64,000 bases of DNA from WRGT01 sp942493035 (GCA_942493035.1 OW818666.1:1488001-1552000); one strand, 5' to 3'; positions 7,989 to 16,983 are shown, counted from the stretch's first letter. Translations and numbers: made by a program. Notes: generated by a model not told the origin, from the sequence alone.

Positions 7989-10268
7989 ATGAAAAAAAAT
8001 ACCCGTTTATACAACAGCACTCTGGAAAAATGGAGCGAATATTTCGGCTGCTGGTTTAACAATAATGAAAATTTCCGTGGTGCACGTATGGAAAGCGAGA
8101 TGTATCCATACTCAGCGCTTTTTGAACCGATAAAAATAAACTCACTTACTATAAAAAACAGAATTATTATGGCTCCAATGGGTAACATCAGTATGGCTGA
8201 TGAAACAGGGCGCCCATCGGCTAAGATGCTCGCTTATTTTATTGAGAGAGCTAGAGGGGGGACCGGACTTATCACTTCAGGTCTGGTGCCTGTGAGCCAT
8301 AAGATTGACCCTACAGTAACTGAATTAGGTGATCTTTCAATATTTCCAAGAATTGACCGTTCGCGGACAAATTATGCGGGATGGAGAGATCTTGCAGAAT
8401 CACTCCACTCATTTGGTACTGCCTTTTTTATTCAGCTCTCTCCTGGTATGGGTCGTGTGGGCTCTCCTGAATGTCTTGTTAAAAAATATAAATTACCGGT
8501 ATCTGCTTCATGGAACCCGAATTTTTACATGCCGCAGATCCCATGCAGACCTCTCTCCTTTCTTGAACTTAATAAAATAGTAAAAAATACAGGTCAGGCT
8601 GCGGCTGATGCGCAAGCTATGCGGATTGACGGGGTATATCTCCATGGTCATGAAGGTTATCTTCTGGAACAGTTATCAAATACTGCATTTAACAGAAGAC
8701 TTTTCGGTCCATACAGTGACTGGCAGAAATTCGGAATCAGGCTTGTAAAAGAGATAAGAAAAAGATGCGGGAAAGAATACCCCATCATGTATAGAATAGA
8801 TTTATCGCTAATGCTTAATGCTACATATGGGGAAAAAATGAACGGCGTTTCATCTCTGAAAAAATTCAAAAATGAGCGGACGATAGAGATGACTCTTGAT
8901 TATCTGAAAAAACTTGTAGCAGCCGGTGTAGATATCATCGACGTTGACCTGGGATGCTATGACAACTACTGGCTTCCCCATCCGCCTGAGGCAATGCCTC
9001 CTGCATGTTTCATTGAAGTTGCATCACTTGTAAAAAATTTCTTTCGTGAAAATAAAATTAAATCTAATGCCGGAATTGAAGTTCCAATAGCAGCCGTGGG
9101 AAAACTGGGATTTCCCGACATCGCCGAGAGAGCTTTACAGAAAGGCCAATGCGATATGATAATGCTGGGACGCCCGCTTCTTGCAGATCCGGAATGGCCC
9201 AATAAAGTATATGCAGGTAAGAACAAAGAGATCATCCCCTGCATCGGTGATCAGGAGGCATGCTTCCATGAGTTTTTAGAAGGTGGGCATCCTCAATGCT
9301 CGGTAAATCCGAAGACTGGATTTGAAGATATTTACGAATCTCTCACCCCTGTAACTGAAAAGAAAAAAGTCGCAATTGTCGGAGCCGGTCCAGCAGGAGT
9401 TATGTGCGCATGTACAGCAGCCGAACGTGGACATGATGTAACGATCTTTGATAAAAATTCATCAGCAGGGGGAGTTGTCATAGCTGGATCTGTACCGAAG
9501 ATAAAATTTGAAATATCGAATTACCTCTCTTATATGAATAACAGACTATTACAGACATCAAAAAAACAGAAATTAAAAGTTGAATTCAGTAAAACCATGA
9601 CTGCCACATCTCTTAAAAACGGAAAGTACGACACAATTGTAATTGCAACCGGAGGAAACGCTATCAAGCCGGAAATTCCAGGAATAGACAGTGAACATGT
9701 ATTTCAAACTGTTGACATTCTTATGAATCCGTCCAGGTGCGCAGGAAAAAGAGATGCAGTTGTAATCGGCGGAGGATCTGCCGGATGCGAAATGGCGCAC
9801 TTCCTCTCATTTGAACTCGGCATTGAAAACGTGACTGTAGTTGAAATGCAGCCTGAAATCATGAAGCATACATTCACTGCCAACAGAGGGTATATGATTC
9901 ATTATCTCGAAAAGAAAGGTGTTAAACTTCTGAACTGTACAAGCGTTAAACAGATTAAAACCGGAAGCATAATTCTCAATCAGAACATATCGAAAAGAGT
10001 CCCCGATCCATATATAACATGGAAACCGGTACTACCGGAAAATATTCCAAATCCATTCGCAAAAAAAATAGATATAAAAAACAGAGAAACAGAGATAGCA
10101 GCAGACATAGTTATACTTTCAATAGGATGGAAACCGGATAGAAGTCTATACGAAGAGTGCGTGAGACGACAGGTTGCACCGGAAATTTATCTTACCGGTG
10201 ATGTCTACTCAACTGGCAAAGTCTTCGAGGCAACTAAAGGGGGATTCGCTATCGGGCGGAGGATTTAA
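7989..10268 (+). CDS. Old-yellow-enzyme/dienoyl-CoA reductase-like flavoenzyme with altered Fe-S motif
   Basis: A 759-residue fusion of an N-terminal FMN TIM barrel (about 40-400) and a C-terminal FAD/NAD(P) disulfide-reductase-like module. Visible motifs are DGVYLHGHEGYLLEQ (214-228, OYE active-site type), MLGRPLLADPEW, GAGPAG (465-470) and GGGSAG (594-599). In 2,4-dienoyl-CoA and 2-enoate reductases the linker binds a 4Fe-4S cluster through CxxCxxxC plus a distal Cys. Here it reads C418-I-G-D421-Q-E-A-C425 and C437, so the second Cys is Asp. The ATG has GGAGAG 6 bases upstream; a later Met at 34 has no such site. The likely role is NAD(P)H-dependent reduction of an activated C=C bond in anaerobic metabolism. 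The substrate is unknown. Confidence 0.85.
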   Translation: MKKNTRLYNSTLEKWSEYFGCWFNNNENFRGARMESEMYPYSALFEPIKINSLTIKNRIIMAPMGNISMADETGRPSAKMLAYFIERARGGTGLITSGLVPVSHKIDPTVTELGDLSIFPRIDRSRTNYAGWRDLAESLHSFGTAFFIQLSPGMGRVGSPECLVKKYKLPVSASWNPNFYMPQIPCRPLSFLELNKIVKNTGQAAADAQAMRIDGVYLHGHEGYLLEQLSNTAFNRRLFGPYSDWQKFGIRLVKEIRKRCGKEYPIMYRIDLSLMLNATYGEKMNGVSSLKKFKNERTIEMTLDYLKKLVAAGVDIIDVDLGCYDNYWLPHPPEAMPPACFIEVASLVKNFFRENKIKSNAGIEVPIAAVGKLGFPDIAERALQKGQCDMIMLGRPLLADPEWPNKVYAGKNKEIIPCIGDQEACFHEFLEGGHPQCSVNPKTGFEDIYESLTPVTEKKKVAIVGAGPAGVMCACTAAERGHDVTIFDKNSSAGGVVIAGSVPKIKFEISNYLSYMNNRLLQTSKKQKLKVEFSKTMTATSLKNGKYDTIVIATGGNAIKPEIPGIDSEHVFQTVDILMNPSRCAGKRDAVVIGGGSAGCEMAHFLSFELGIENVTVVEMQPEIMKHTFTANRGYMIHYLEKKGVKLLNCTSVKQIKTGSIILNQNISKRVPDPYITWKPVLPENIPNPFAKKIDIKNRETEIAADIVILSIGWKPDRSLYEECVRRQVAPEIYLTGDVYSTGKVFEATKGGFAIGRRI

Positions 10269-10270
10269 CA

Positions 10271-10303
10271 TTTCTGGTTCCGCTCTCCGGGCGGAACCAG
10301 AAA
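10271..10303. terminator. Bidirectional terminator hairpin
   Basis: Perfect 13-bp arms TTTCTGGTTCCGC and GCGGAACCAGAAA flank a 7-base loop, between the convergent flavoenzyme and methyltransferase genes. Confidence 0.75.
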
Positions 10304-10341
10304 TGTATAAATTCATGACTTCTTTAATCAATATTATTGAC

Positions 10342-11376
10342 TCACAATCCGCCAATAATCATAGAAAATCCCGATTTATAAAGCTCCTTTCTTTTGACTT
10401 GCGAGAATCCTGAAGATTTAAGCCACATACTTATCTCTTTAAAGGAATAGTTCTGCCCTCCAAGAAAATGAAAAAACATCAGACTGTACATACGTGCTGC
10501 AAGATCAGCAAGCCTGGATATTTTTTTTTCTCTCATACCGTCAAGTATAATCAGTGAACCTTTGCTGCTAAGCGTACCGCGAATTCTGGAAAGTAATTCA
10601 ATATTATATGTCTCTTTATGTTCATGAAGAACATTGAAGAGTAGAATCCTGTCATATTTTATCTGGAAACTGTTTTCCATAAAATCCCCTGTAATAAGCT
10701 TTATCCGATGCTCCATCCCCGCTTCTTTTATATTGTTCCTTAAAAGCGGCATGGCATATTCTGAATCGATAATTGTAACAGTAATATCGGGATTACTGCG
10801 GCACAGTGCGATGCTGTATAATCCATGACTCCCGCCGATATCGAGAACCGATTCGTTTGTTAATTTTATTTTTTTTACAAGCTCAGGGATCATGAGGAGC
10901 GCAAGTGACATCATAAACTTCTGGAATGATATGGCTGTATTCGGTTTATCCTTAAGCCATTCATAAAAATTTATATGAGCATCACCTTTTTTCATGGAGG
11001 TTGTTATATATGGCCAGCAATCAACCATTGTCTTTGAATAATAGAGGAAGCCGTCACTGAAATTCACACTGGAAGATGGTAGCATCCATTTCCGGGTCAT
11101 ACGAGTGAGGCTATACATGTTTTTTTTACTTTTCAGATAACCGAGCGTTTCAAGAAGTTCAAGAAGAGTTTCAAGTCCTCTTGCATCGCAATCTACAGCC
11201 TGCGCGATTTCCATAGGGGACATATCTTTAACATTAAGTATTTCAAAAAGTTTAAGCTCTACTGCAGATGTGATGGCGTAAAATGAAAATCCACCGAGTA
11301 GATCTAAAATCGGAGCAGGACCAAGATTCATCCTCCCCAGAAACAGCTTTTCAATAGAATTATTAAATACAGGCAT
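10342..11376 (-). CDS. SAM-dependent O-methyltransferase (Methyltransf_2 type)
   Basis: A 344-residue protein with an N-terminal winged-helix dimerisation domain (MSPMEIAQAVDCDARGLETL) and a C-terminal class I methyltransferase domain. The SAM site motif VLDIGGSHGLYSIAL is near residue 170; later come LITGDFM and LLFNVLHEH, where the His is placed like the catalytic base of plant-type O-methyltransferases. The family methylates hydroxyl groups of small aromatic or polyketide-like compounds. It is followed in the same direction by nothing close and preceded by the TetR gene (79-base gap), so the two may share control. No substrate can be assigned. Confidence 0.85.
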   Translation of the reverse strand: MPVFNNSIEKLFLGRMNLGPAPILDLLGGFSFYAITSAVELKLFEILNVKDMSPMEIAQAVDCDARGLETLLELLETLGYLKSKKNMYSLTRMTRKWMLPSSSVNFSDGFLYYSKTMVDCWPYITTSMKKGDAHINFYEWLKDKPNTAISFQKFMMSLALLMIPELVKKIKLTNESVLDIGGSHGLYSIALCRSNPDITVTIIDSEYAMPLLRNNIKEAGMEHRIKLITGDFMENSFQIKYDRILLFNVLHEHKETYNIELLSRIRGTLSSKGSLIILDGMREKKISRLADLAARMYSLMFFHFLGGQNYSFKEISMWLKSSGFSQVKRKELYKSGFSMIIGGL

Positions 11377-11455
11377 ATGTCCTCCGTTTTTTCTGACTTT
11401 TTAAAACAAATTTAAAATTGCCTTCGTTATAATTTTCCGACATAGAAGATAATCA

Positions 11456-12064
11456 TCATTCCGGAAAAATTATGCTGTGAAAATCATTACTTAGATAAGG
11501 TTTAATCATTATCATTATCCGCATAAAATTATTATTAATATTTGATTCGGTTATTTTTTCATTGCTGGTATACATAGACTGTATAATGAATTCAGAGAGA
11601 GCCCATCCGTTATTCACCAATGCCTCAAATTCATAATCAGAGAGAAGTGTTATCGCTCCGATACTTGACATAAAATTAAATACTTTTCTGAAATCCTGCA
11701 TCCTTCTGCTTTTGATGGCTATATACATTTTTTTAAGAACAGGGTCTCTCTCCAGAATTGCAACCGGTTCCATATAAAAAAATCTGTATCTGTACATTAT
11801 GCCACCAGTCTTATCCAGAACAGTATTAAGTCCTGATATAAAATTTTCAGCTATGTTTTCCTGAGTGAACAAACTATCAAATTCAGCTGTCATTCTCTGC
11901 ATCAATATCCGTATTATCTCTTCACGGTTTCCGAAATGATAATAAAGGTTCCCTGGGCTTATATTCATTTCATCTGCTATGTGACGCGTTGACACAGAGT
12001 ATGCACCATCTCTGTTAAAAAGAAAAAGCGCTGTTTTTAATATTTCGTCCTTTGTATTATTCAT
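11456..12064 (-). CDS. TetR-family transcriptional regulator
   Basis: A 202-residue regulator with a typical N-terminal TetR helix-turn-helix (SVSTRHIADEMNISPGNLYY, residues 23-42, then HFGNREEII) and a helical ligand-binding domain. No Shine-Dalgarno sequence precedes the ATG. A strong promoter ends only 9 bases before it, which predicts a leaderless or near-leaderless mRNA. An 18-base imperfect palindrome fills the promoter spacer, the layout of autorepression. Neighbours are the O-methyltransferase (downstream, same strand) and a CoA-transferase (upstream, same strand), so it may sense an acyl-CoA or aromatic compound; that is inference. Confidence 0.88.
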   Translation of the reverse strand: MNNTKDEILKTALFLFNRDGAYSVSTRHIADEMNISPGNLYYHFGNREEIIRILMQRMTAEFDSLFTQENIAENFISGLNTVLDKTGGIMYRYRFFYMEPVAILERDPVLKKMYIAIKSRRMQDFRKVFNFMSSIGAITLLSDYEFEALVNNGWALSEFIIQSMYTSNEKITESNINNNFMRIMIMIKPYLSNDFHSIIFPE

Positions 12065-12073
12065 TGTAGTAAA

Positions 12074-12101
12074 ATATTAGAACATTTGTACTAATTGTCA
12101 A
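12074..12101 (-). promoter_or_regulatory. TetR-gene promoter with overlapping operator
   Basis: On the minus strand TTGACA (12096-12101) and TAATAT (12074-12079) are separated by 16 bases. The palindrome TTAGTACAAATGTTCTAA (12077-12094, symmetric at 14 of 18 positions) covers the spacer and part of the -10 box. The -10 box ends 9 bases before the start codon, so transcription should begin within about 3 bases of the ATG. Confidence 0.7.
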
Positions 12102-12172
12102 CAATAAAAAGATTCAGCCTGTAATTCTGAATCTATTTTTAAAAGGTTTATACGACAGTAAATTAAAAAAAT

Positions 12173-13549
12173 TTATTCCGCAATTTTACTAGATCTTCTC
12201 CAGATTCTCATCTTCTCTGCAGAAGATACTAGTTCATCTTTGAAATCATCATGAGCAAGTCCGATGAGAAGCTCCGCTCTTTCCCATGATGATTTACCTT
12301 TAAGTCTTGCGATACCGTTTTCTGTTACTACATAATCTACAAAAGTTCGAGGTGTTGTAACGATGCTCCCCTCGGGCAGCATCGGCATCAGCCGTGATTT
12401 AAGGTTACCCTCTTTATCTTCATATGTGCTCGATAGACAGAGAAAGCTCTTACCGCCATTTGATTTAAAAGCAGATTGTACAAAATCGACCTGCCCGCCC
12501 GTTCCGGAGATCTGTCTTGGTCCTGCACTCTCTGAACATGCCTGACCGAAAAGATCAACCATCAATGTATTGTTTATAGACCGCAAATTATCATTAAGCC
12601 CGACAATCTCCGGATTATTGGTATACCTTCCGCAGTGACTCGCCATGACAGAATTGTTATCCATAAAATCATACATTTCATTACTTCCCAGAGCAAACGT
12701 GAATGCCATTTTGCATCTGTCTGTAGTTTTATACCGGCCTGTAACAAGTCCAGCATTGAACATTTTTACCATGGAGTCGACAAACATCTCCGTGTGAATA
12801 CCAAGATCTTTTAAATCCGAATCACATAGGAGTTCACCAAGAGTATTTGGTAAGCCTCCGATCCCAAGCTGGATACAAGCTCTATCTGGAATCTCCTTCA
12901 TCAGCAGTGATGCCATTTTTCTCTCCGCATCTGTCGGTGCCTTCCCTGCCGGGAGAGAGAGCAGCGGAGTATTCTTACCCTCTATAACATAATCAGCCAT
13001 GGAAATATGAATAGAATCTTCAGATCCGCCGGGAACCCGCGGTATATTTTCATTAACCTCAAGAATAAGCGTTTTTGCTCCGAGACAGGATTCAAGACTG
13101 TTTACGTTAGTCGGTCCGAATGAGAAGAATCCGAACCTGTCCATGGGACTCACCTGCTGGACATATATATCATAATTAAAAAGTTCACTGCCGATTATAG
13201 ACTGAAGCTGACTGAAGGCTACAGGATTATAGAACATGAGATTTTTATCCCCCATCCTCCTGTTCCCGGTGTCGAAGAACCAGCTGTTGCATGTAAAATG
13301 TTTTCCAGAGGGGTCAGAGCATGTAGTAGCAGAATCAGAAGGTAAACCGGCACACTGAGTTATCTGTACATCCAATAATTCATCTTTTCTTGCTGCAAGT
13401 TCACGGTCAAAATCCACAGGTCTTCCAAGAAATACTCCGTAAAGCAGACTATCCCCGGACTTCACAATCCGGGCTGCTTCTTTAGCAGAGATAAGCTTAT
13501 TTTTATAAAGATCTGTATGGTGGGATGAAATTATTTTATTCATGTTCAC
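12173..13549 (-). CDS. CoA-transferase (butyryl-CoA:acetate / 4-hydroxybutyrate type), copy 1
   Basis: A 458-residue member of the acetyl-CoA hydrolase/transferase family. The expected catalytic Glu is E254 in GIHTEMFVDS. The CoA-binding region contains QLGIGGLPN (227-235) and the family signature SGTGGQVDFV (348-357). These enzymes move CoA between short-chain acids (butyrate, acetate, 4-hydroxybutyrate) through a glutamyl-CoA intermediate in the cytoplasm. The ATG is preceded by a GGAG about 6 bases upstream. A second 458-residue paralogue is encoded at 56535-57911. The neighbouring flavoenzyme, methyltransferase and TetR gene suggest a small acyl-CoA or organic-acid module. Confidence 0.9.
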   Translation of the reverse strand: MNMNKIISSHHTDLYKNKLISAKEAARIVKSGDSLLYGVFLGRPVDFDRELAARKDELLDVQITQCAGLPSDSATTCSDPSGKHFTCNSWFFDTGNRRMGDKNLMFYNPVAFSQLQSIIGSELFNYDIYVQQVSPMDRFGFFSFGPTNVNSLESCLGAKTLILEVNENIPRVPGGSEDSIHISMADYVIEGKNTPLLSLPAGKAPTDAERKMASLLMKEIPDRACIQLGIGGLPNTLGELLCDSDLKDLGIHTEMFVDSMVKMFNAGLVTGRYKTTDRCKMAFTFALGSNEMYDFMDNNSVMASHCGRYTNNPEIVGLNDNLRSINNTLMVDLFGQACSESAGPRQISGTGGQVDFVQSAFKSNGGKSFLCLSSTYEDKEGNLKSRLMPMLPEGSIVTTPRTFVDYVVTENGIARLKGKSSWERAELLIGLAHDDFKDELVSSAEKMRIWRRSSKIAE

Positions 13550-13587
13550 TCCGGCAAATGCGTTTTTTTAATCTTTCCATTACAAGT

Positions 13588-13619
13588 CATTAAGTTAACA
13601 TTACAATTCTTAATGTCAA
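13588..13619 (-). promoter_or_regulatory. Candidate promoter/operator for CoA-transferase copy 1
   Basis: TTGACA (minus strand, 13614-13619) is overlapped by the inverted repeat CATTAAG...CTTAATG (13588-13594 and 13609-13615, 7-bp arms, 14-base gap). The -10 element is weak (TAACTT-like), so the call is tentative. Confidence 0.35.
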
Positions 13620-13791
13620 TAAAAAATTAGTAAACAATATTACATAATAAGTTCACTTATAAACACATCAAACCGATAAATGATAGAAAATTCTGATAAA
13701 AACACCAGTGGTACTACTAAAAGTTAACAGAATAATTAATGAAATCCGAGTCTAAATAGATTTACCGGGTATGGTGTTTTTCCGGAATTTG

Positions 13792-14436
13792 TTATAATTT
13801 TAAAACAAGACCAACTCTAAGACTCTCTCTTTCCCAATATTCATCATCAGAATCTATAAAATTATTTCCGTAGATGGTGTAATTAATAAATAGATCGTAT
13901 CTCGACGAGAGAGGCAGCTCAAGGCCGAATCCCATAAATTGAGATGGACCATTGAATGACCGGCTTTGAACGGTACATGTTGAATCTTCATAGTCTAAGT
14001 CTTTTGAAAACGCGCTATAGGCCAGACCATAGTATCCGCTTAAAATCCAGAATAGCTTCACCTCACCTGCAACACCCGCAGAAAACAGACTGCTGTCACG
14101 GCTGTATACACCGGAAAAATCAGTCAATATACCCATGCTAAATAAAGATTTATTTTTCCATCTTGAAGATTCATCAAAATCAAAGACCAGGGAATATTGT
14201 AAAAAAATACCATTCCCTCTGTCATCCATAGGACTTTCATGAATAGTTTCACCTGTATTATTTAAATCATCATAAACCTCATAATCTACTCCAAAATCAG
14301 CACCAAGTTTAGCTTCGTGACGAAAATCTGATTGTGTAGGCATCGTTAAGGATATGGCAAACAAAGTCTGCGTAATAAAAATAAAAAACAAAGCGTAAAT
14401 AATTTTCGAAACAGAGAATCCCTCTTTCAATTTCAA
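13792..14436 (-). CDS. Predicted outer-membrane beta-barrel protein
   Basis: A 214-residue protein with an N-terminal signal peptide (hydrophobic core IIYALFFIFITQTLFA, cut near AIS). The mature part alternates polar and hydrophobic residues in strand-like runs, such as GIFLQYSLVFDF, YDLFINYTIYG, and a C-terminal strand LRVGLVLKL ending in a hydrophobic residue, as barrel proteins often do. I do not recognise a named family. It stands alone, with a long gap before msrA. Function is unknown; a small porin-like or structural barrel is likely. Confidence 0.65.
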   Translation of the reverse strand: MKLKEGFSVSKIIYALFFIFITQTLFAISLTMPTQSDFRHEAKLGADFGVDYEVYDDLNNTGETIHESPMDDRGNGIFLQYSLVFDFDESSRWKNKSLFSMGILTDFSGVYSRDSSLFSAGVAGEVKLFWILSGYYGLAYSAFSKDLDYEDSTCTVQSRSFNGPSQFMGFGLELPLSSRYDLFINYTIYGNNFIDSDDEYWERESLRVGLVLKL

Positions 14437-14468
14437 AATTCTATCTCCAAATAAATAATCATAATAAA

Positions 14469-14556
14469 GTAAATGTTTATAAACCGGTTATATTTTATCT
14501 CCGCCGCGCCGGTGGCACGGCGGAGAGCAATTTTACCGCCAGTTTATGAGTAGTAA
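14469..14556. repeat. Intact family B palindromic element
   Basis: The central hairpin is TCTCCGCCGCGCC GG TGGCACGGCGGAGA. Outer arms are GTTTATAAACCGGTTATATT on the left and AGCAATTTTACCGCCAG TTTATGAGTAGT on the right, which are near inverted repeats of each other. Related copies are at 55619-55705 and 63068-63148. Confidence 0.75.
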
Positions 14557-14558
14557 CC

Positions 14559-14873
14559 ATAAAAACGGATGATTTCAGATGCATTATTGTTAAGCCTTAT
14601 TCATATCAATTCATCCGCTTTAATAAACTAAATTTTACAAACATATATAAATATCATGTATATGTTTCAACACTTAATTTTCTATATATAATAGAAAAAT
14701 TGCAAACCCATCATTTTATTGAATAGCCACACTGGTTCAGTAGACAATTAAAAACTGGAGTTTAGAAGTGGTGCATCAAATTAAGTCTACACTCGCATTG
14801 TGAATTCAAAATAATTTGCAATGAAACAAGATAGAACTTCACCACACATATAATCTGAAAATGAGAGGAGTTT
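14559..14873. other. Intergenic region with possible IS-end remnant
   Basis: No gene is seen. GTAGAC (14740-14745) and GTCTAC (14785-14790) form an inverted pair with partly matching continuations (GTAGACAATTAAA versus GTAGACTTAATTTGA when read inward). That could be the fused ends of a decayed insertion sequence, but there is no transposase fragment to prove it. Confidence 0.3.
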
Positions 14874-15443
14874 ATGAAAAATCAAACATCATCAGCAGGG
14901 TCAGAGACTCGAAATAATAACTTAAAAAAAGCATATTTTGCAGGCGGATGTTTCTGGTGCACAGAGCACGATCTTAAACATATACACGGAGTTAAAGAAG
15001 TAACATCCGGTTATTCCGGAGGAGATGTAGCAAATCCTTCTTACTCTGAAGTCTGCAGTGGAATAACCGGTCACAGGGAAGCTGTTATGGTTTTATATAA
15101 TCCCGATGAAATCAGTTACCGCGAACTGACAGATGAATTTCTGAAGACCATTGATCCTCTCGATTCCGGAGGTCAGTTTTTTGACAGAGGGTTTCAGTAC
15201 AGTAACGCAATTTTTTACCTCAATGAAGATGAAAAACTGACAGCAATTGAATCAATTAAAAATGGAGCCGAAATTCTTAAAGTCAAAGAACTGGCTGTAT
15301 CAGTTATTCCATTTAAAAATTTCTATGAAGCTGAAAGTTATCATCAGGGATTTTCAGAGACTAATCCGGAAAGATACTGTTCGTATAGAGAAGGTAGCGG
15401 CAGAGATAAGAAGCTGAAAATAATATGGAATATAATCAATTAA
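14874..15443 (+). CDS. msrA: Peptide-methionine (S)-S-oxide reductase
   Basis: A 189-residue MsrA that reduces methionine-S-sulfoxide in proteins or free form. The signature GGCFWCTE (24-31) holds the catalytic Cys26, which is Cys, not selenocysteine. TSGYSGG, HREAVMVLY and the Tyr/His-rich AESYHQGF follow in family order. GAGGAG lies 5-6 bases before the ATG. The first ~16 residues are a short hydrophilic extension without signal features, so the enzyme is cytoplasmic. It is transcribed alone and ends at a strong hairpin. No msrB is adjacent. Confidence 0.95.
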   Translation: MKNQTSSAGSETRNNNLKKAYFAGGCFWCTEHDLKHIHGVKEVTSGYSGGDVANPSYSEVCSGITGHREAVMVLYNPDEISYRELTDEFLKTIDPLDSGGQFFDRGFQYSNAIFYLNEDEKLTAIESIKNGAEILKVKELAVSVIPFKNFYEAESYHQGFSETNPERYCSYREGSGRDKKLKIIWNIIN

Positions 15444-15449
15444 TCCGGG

Positions 15450-15484
15450 AATTAACTGCCGGAACAGTAATCCGGCAGTTAATT
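15450..15484. terminator. Bidirectional terminator
   Basis: Perfect 13-bp arms AATTAACTGCCGG / CCGGCAGTTAATT with a 9-base loop sit between convergent msrA and the cysteine-rich peptide gene. Confidence 0.75.
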
Positions 15485-15498
15485 ATTATAAATAGATT

Positions 15499-15783
15499 TT
15501 AATATCCTGAAAGTGAATAGCTGTAAGATCCGTTTTCATCATAACATTCGCCGTTACCGCATGAAGATGAAAAAGTACTTGGAGATGAACAGGAGGAGCC
15601 TTTAATTTTAGAACATACATCCTGTGCTTTTTTTCTATCTGAAAAGCTGTCCCCTTTTGTACATACTACAATTTTTTTACCGCCCTTTTCCCAGTCACTT
15701 CCATACTGGCACTTGGCGTTAGCCTGAACTGAAATCATCATAACCGCAAACATAGATACAAAAACTAAAGATAGAACCTTCAT
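15499..15783 (-). CDS. Small secreted cysteine-rich protein
   Basis: A 94-residue precursor with a clear signal peptide (MKVLSLVFVSMFAVMMISVQ, cut after ANA at 24). The mature ~70 residues have six cysteines and are rich in Ser, Gly and Lys, with a Tyr/Ser-rich tail (GSYSYSLSGY). GGAGG precedes the ATG. I do not recognise a family. The even number of Cys suggests a disulfide-stabilised periplasmic or extracellular peptide. It is a lone gene that converges on msrA. Confidence 0.75.
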   Translation of the reverse strand: MKVLSLVFVSMFAVMMISVQANAKCQYGSDWEKGGKKIVVCTKGDSFSDRKKAQDVCSKIKGSSCSSPSTFSSSCGNGECYDENGSYSYSLSGY

Positions 15784-15975
15784 AAAACCTCCGCGTTTTT
15801 TAATGTTTAGGAATGATGATATTATAATTAATAATCCGGAAGAATCAACATAAAGGGGACAGTTTTAAAAAAATTACGAAGATTAATCAGTATTTTTTTT
15901 TGATTTCTTTAAGCAAAAAAAATCTAATATCTCATCCGCCGGTGACGATGAACTCTATAATTACTCATTTTAACA

Positions 15976-16983
15976 TTATGTTTTAAAAATGTACCTGTTC
16001 TCAGTTTGTTTTATTCTATTCTCCTTCTCAAGCTTCTGAAGAGTCAAATCCACCCATCCGCCAGCAAACTCTTTCTTCATACGGCTCTCACCCGGATAAA
16101 GTTTATTAAGAATTTCTTTAACTGTAATTCCTTCAGGTGACGAGGCCTTTATGAGCATCAAAATGTCTGCTGTACGCTTTCGCCGCCATTCAATTATTTC
16201 ACCCAGTCTGCCGTAAGGATCAGTCACCGGGCTTCCATGAGCCGGCAGGATAATTTTCAGACCGGGAAGATTCAACATCGCGGTAAGAGATGCCTCGTAC
16301 TCATCCAGGTCAGACTTCGGAGGACCCAACCATACATTGATACTTTTCATTACATTATCACCGGAAAAAATAATTCCTTTTTCTTTGTTGTAAAGGGTAA
16401 TGTGCTCATGGGAGTGTCCCGGAGAATTAAAAATTATCCACTGCTCATTATTGATTTCAATTTCTGTATTGGATGGGATAACTATTTCGGGATCACTGAC
16501 ATAAGATATTCCCCAGTATAATCCGTAAACTCCGTATTCAATTTTATGGATAAACAACTTCATCGCATGAAGTAGTTTACCGGATAATGTTTTTCCCTCG
16601 GCCTGTTCAGGCGGTGAGTATGAATCGGTGTAAACTTTCCTGCTGCTGATAATTTTACTTATTTCATCAGTGAGAATTATACGGAAACCGAAACGGTTTC
16701 TTAAACTTTTTAATCCGGAAAAGTGATCAGCATGAGCATGACTGATAAGAATCCGGTCTATGTGATTTTCAAACCCCCGTTCTCTGCAGATCATATTTAT
16801 CGCACGGTAATGTTTTGAAAAAAAATTTATTGAACTCCTATTTCCGTACCCCGTATCATAGACGAGACCATTACTCCCGATAATTACATAAATATTAACA
16901 GGAGGCTTTAACATCCCCAGCACTCCCCTTTCTGTGATTCTGAAAATACCGGGATATACCTCCATCAGTTCATCTTTTTTCAC
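15976..16983 (-). CDS. MBL-fold hydrolase with C-terminal winged helix (LACTB2-like)
   Basis: A 335-residue metallo-beta-lactamase-fold enzyme. The metal motif SHAHADH is at 81-87; NSPGHSHEH, FSGDNV and LPAHGSP supply the later ligands. The C-terminal ~70 residues (RKRTADILMLIKASSPEGIT onward) resemble the winged-helix tail of LACTB2/hydroxyacylglutathione-hydrolase-like proteins, which cleave RNA or thioesters. The ATG overlaps the upstream small gene by 4 bases (ATGA), so the two are translationally coupled. The substrate is unknown. Confidence 0.85.
   Translation of the reverse strand: MKKDELMEVYPGIFRITERGVLGMLKPPVNIYVIIGSNGLVYDTGYGNRSSINFFSKHYRAINMICRERGFENHIDRILISHAHADHFSGLKSLRNRFGFRIILTDEISKIISSRKVYTDSYSPPEQAEGKTLSGKLLHAMKLFIHKIEYGVYGLYWGISYVSDPEIVIPSNTEIEINNEQWIIFNSPGHSHEHITLYNKEKGIIFSGDNVMKSINVWLGPPKSDLDEYEASLTAMLNLPGLKIILPAHGSPVTDPYGRLGEIIEWRRKRTADILMLIKASSPEGITVKEILNKLYPGESRMKKEFAGGWVDLTLQKLEKENRIKQTENRYIFKT

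Noticed and set aside
14740..14790. IS insertion between the barrel gene and msrA
   Set aside because: Only one short inverted pair is seen, with no transposase fragment or target duplication, so a mobile-element call is not justified.
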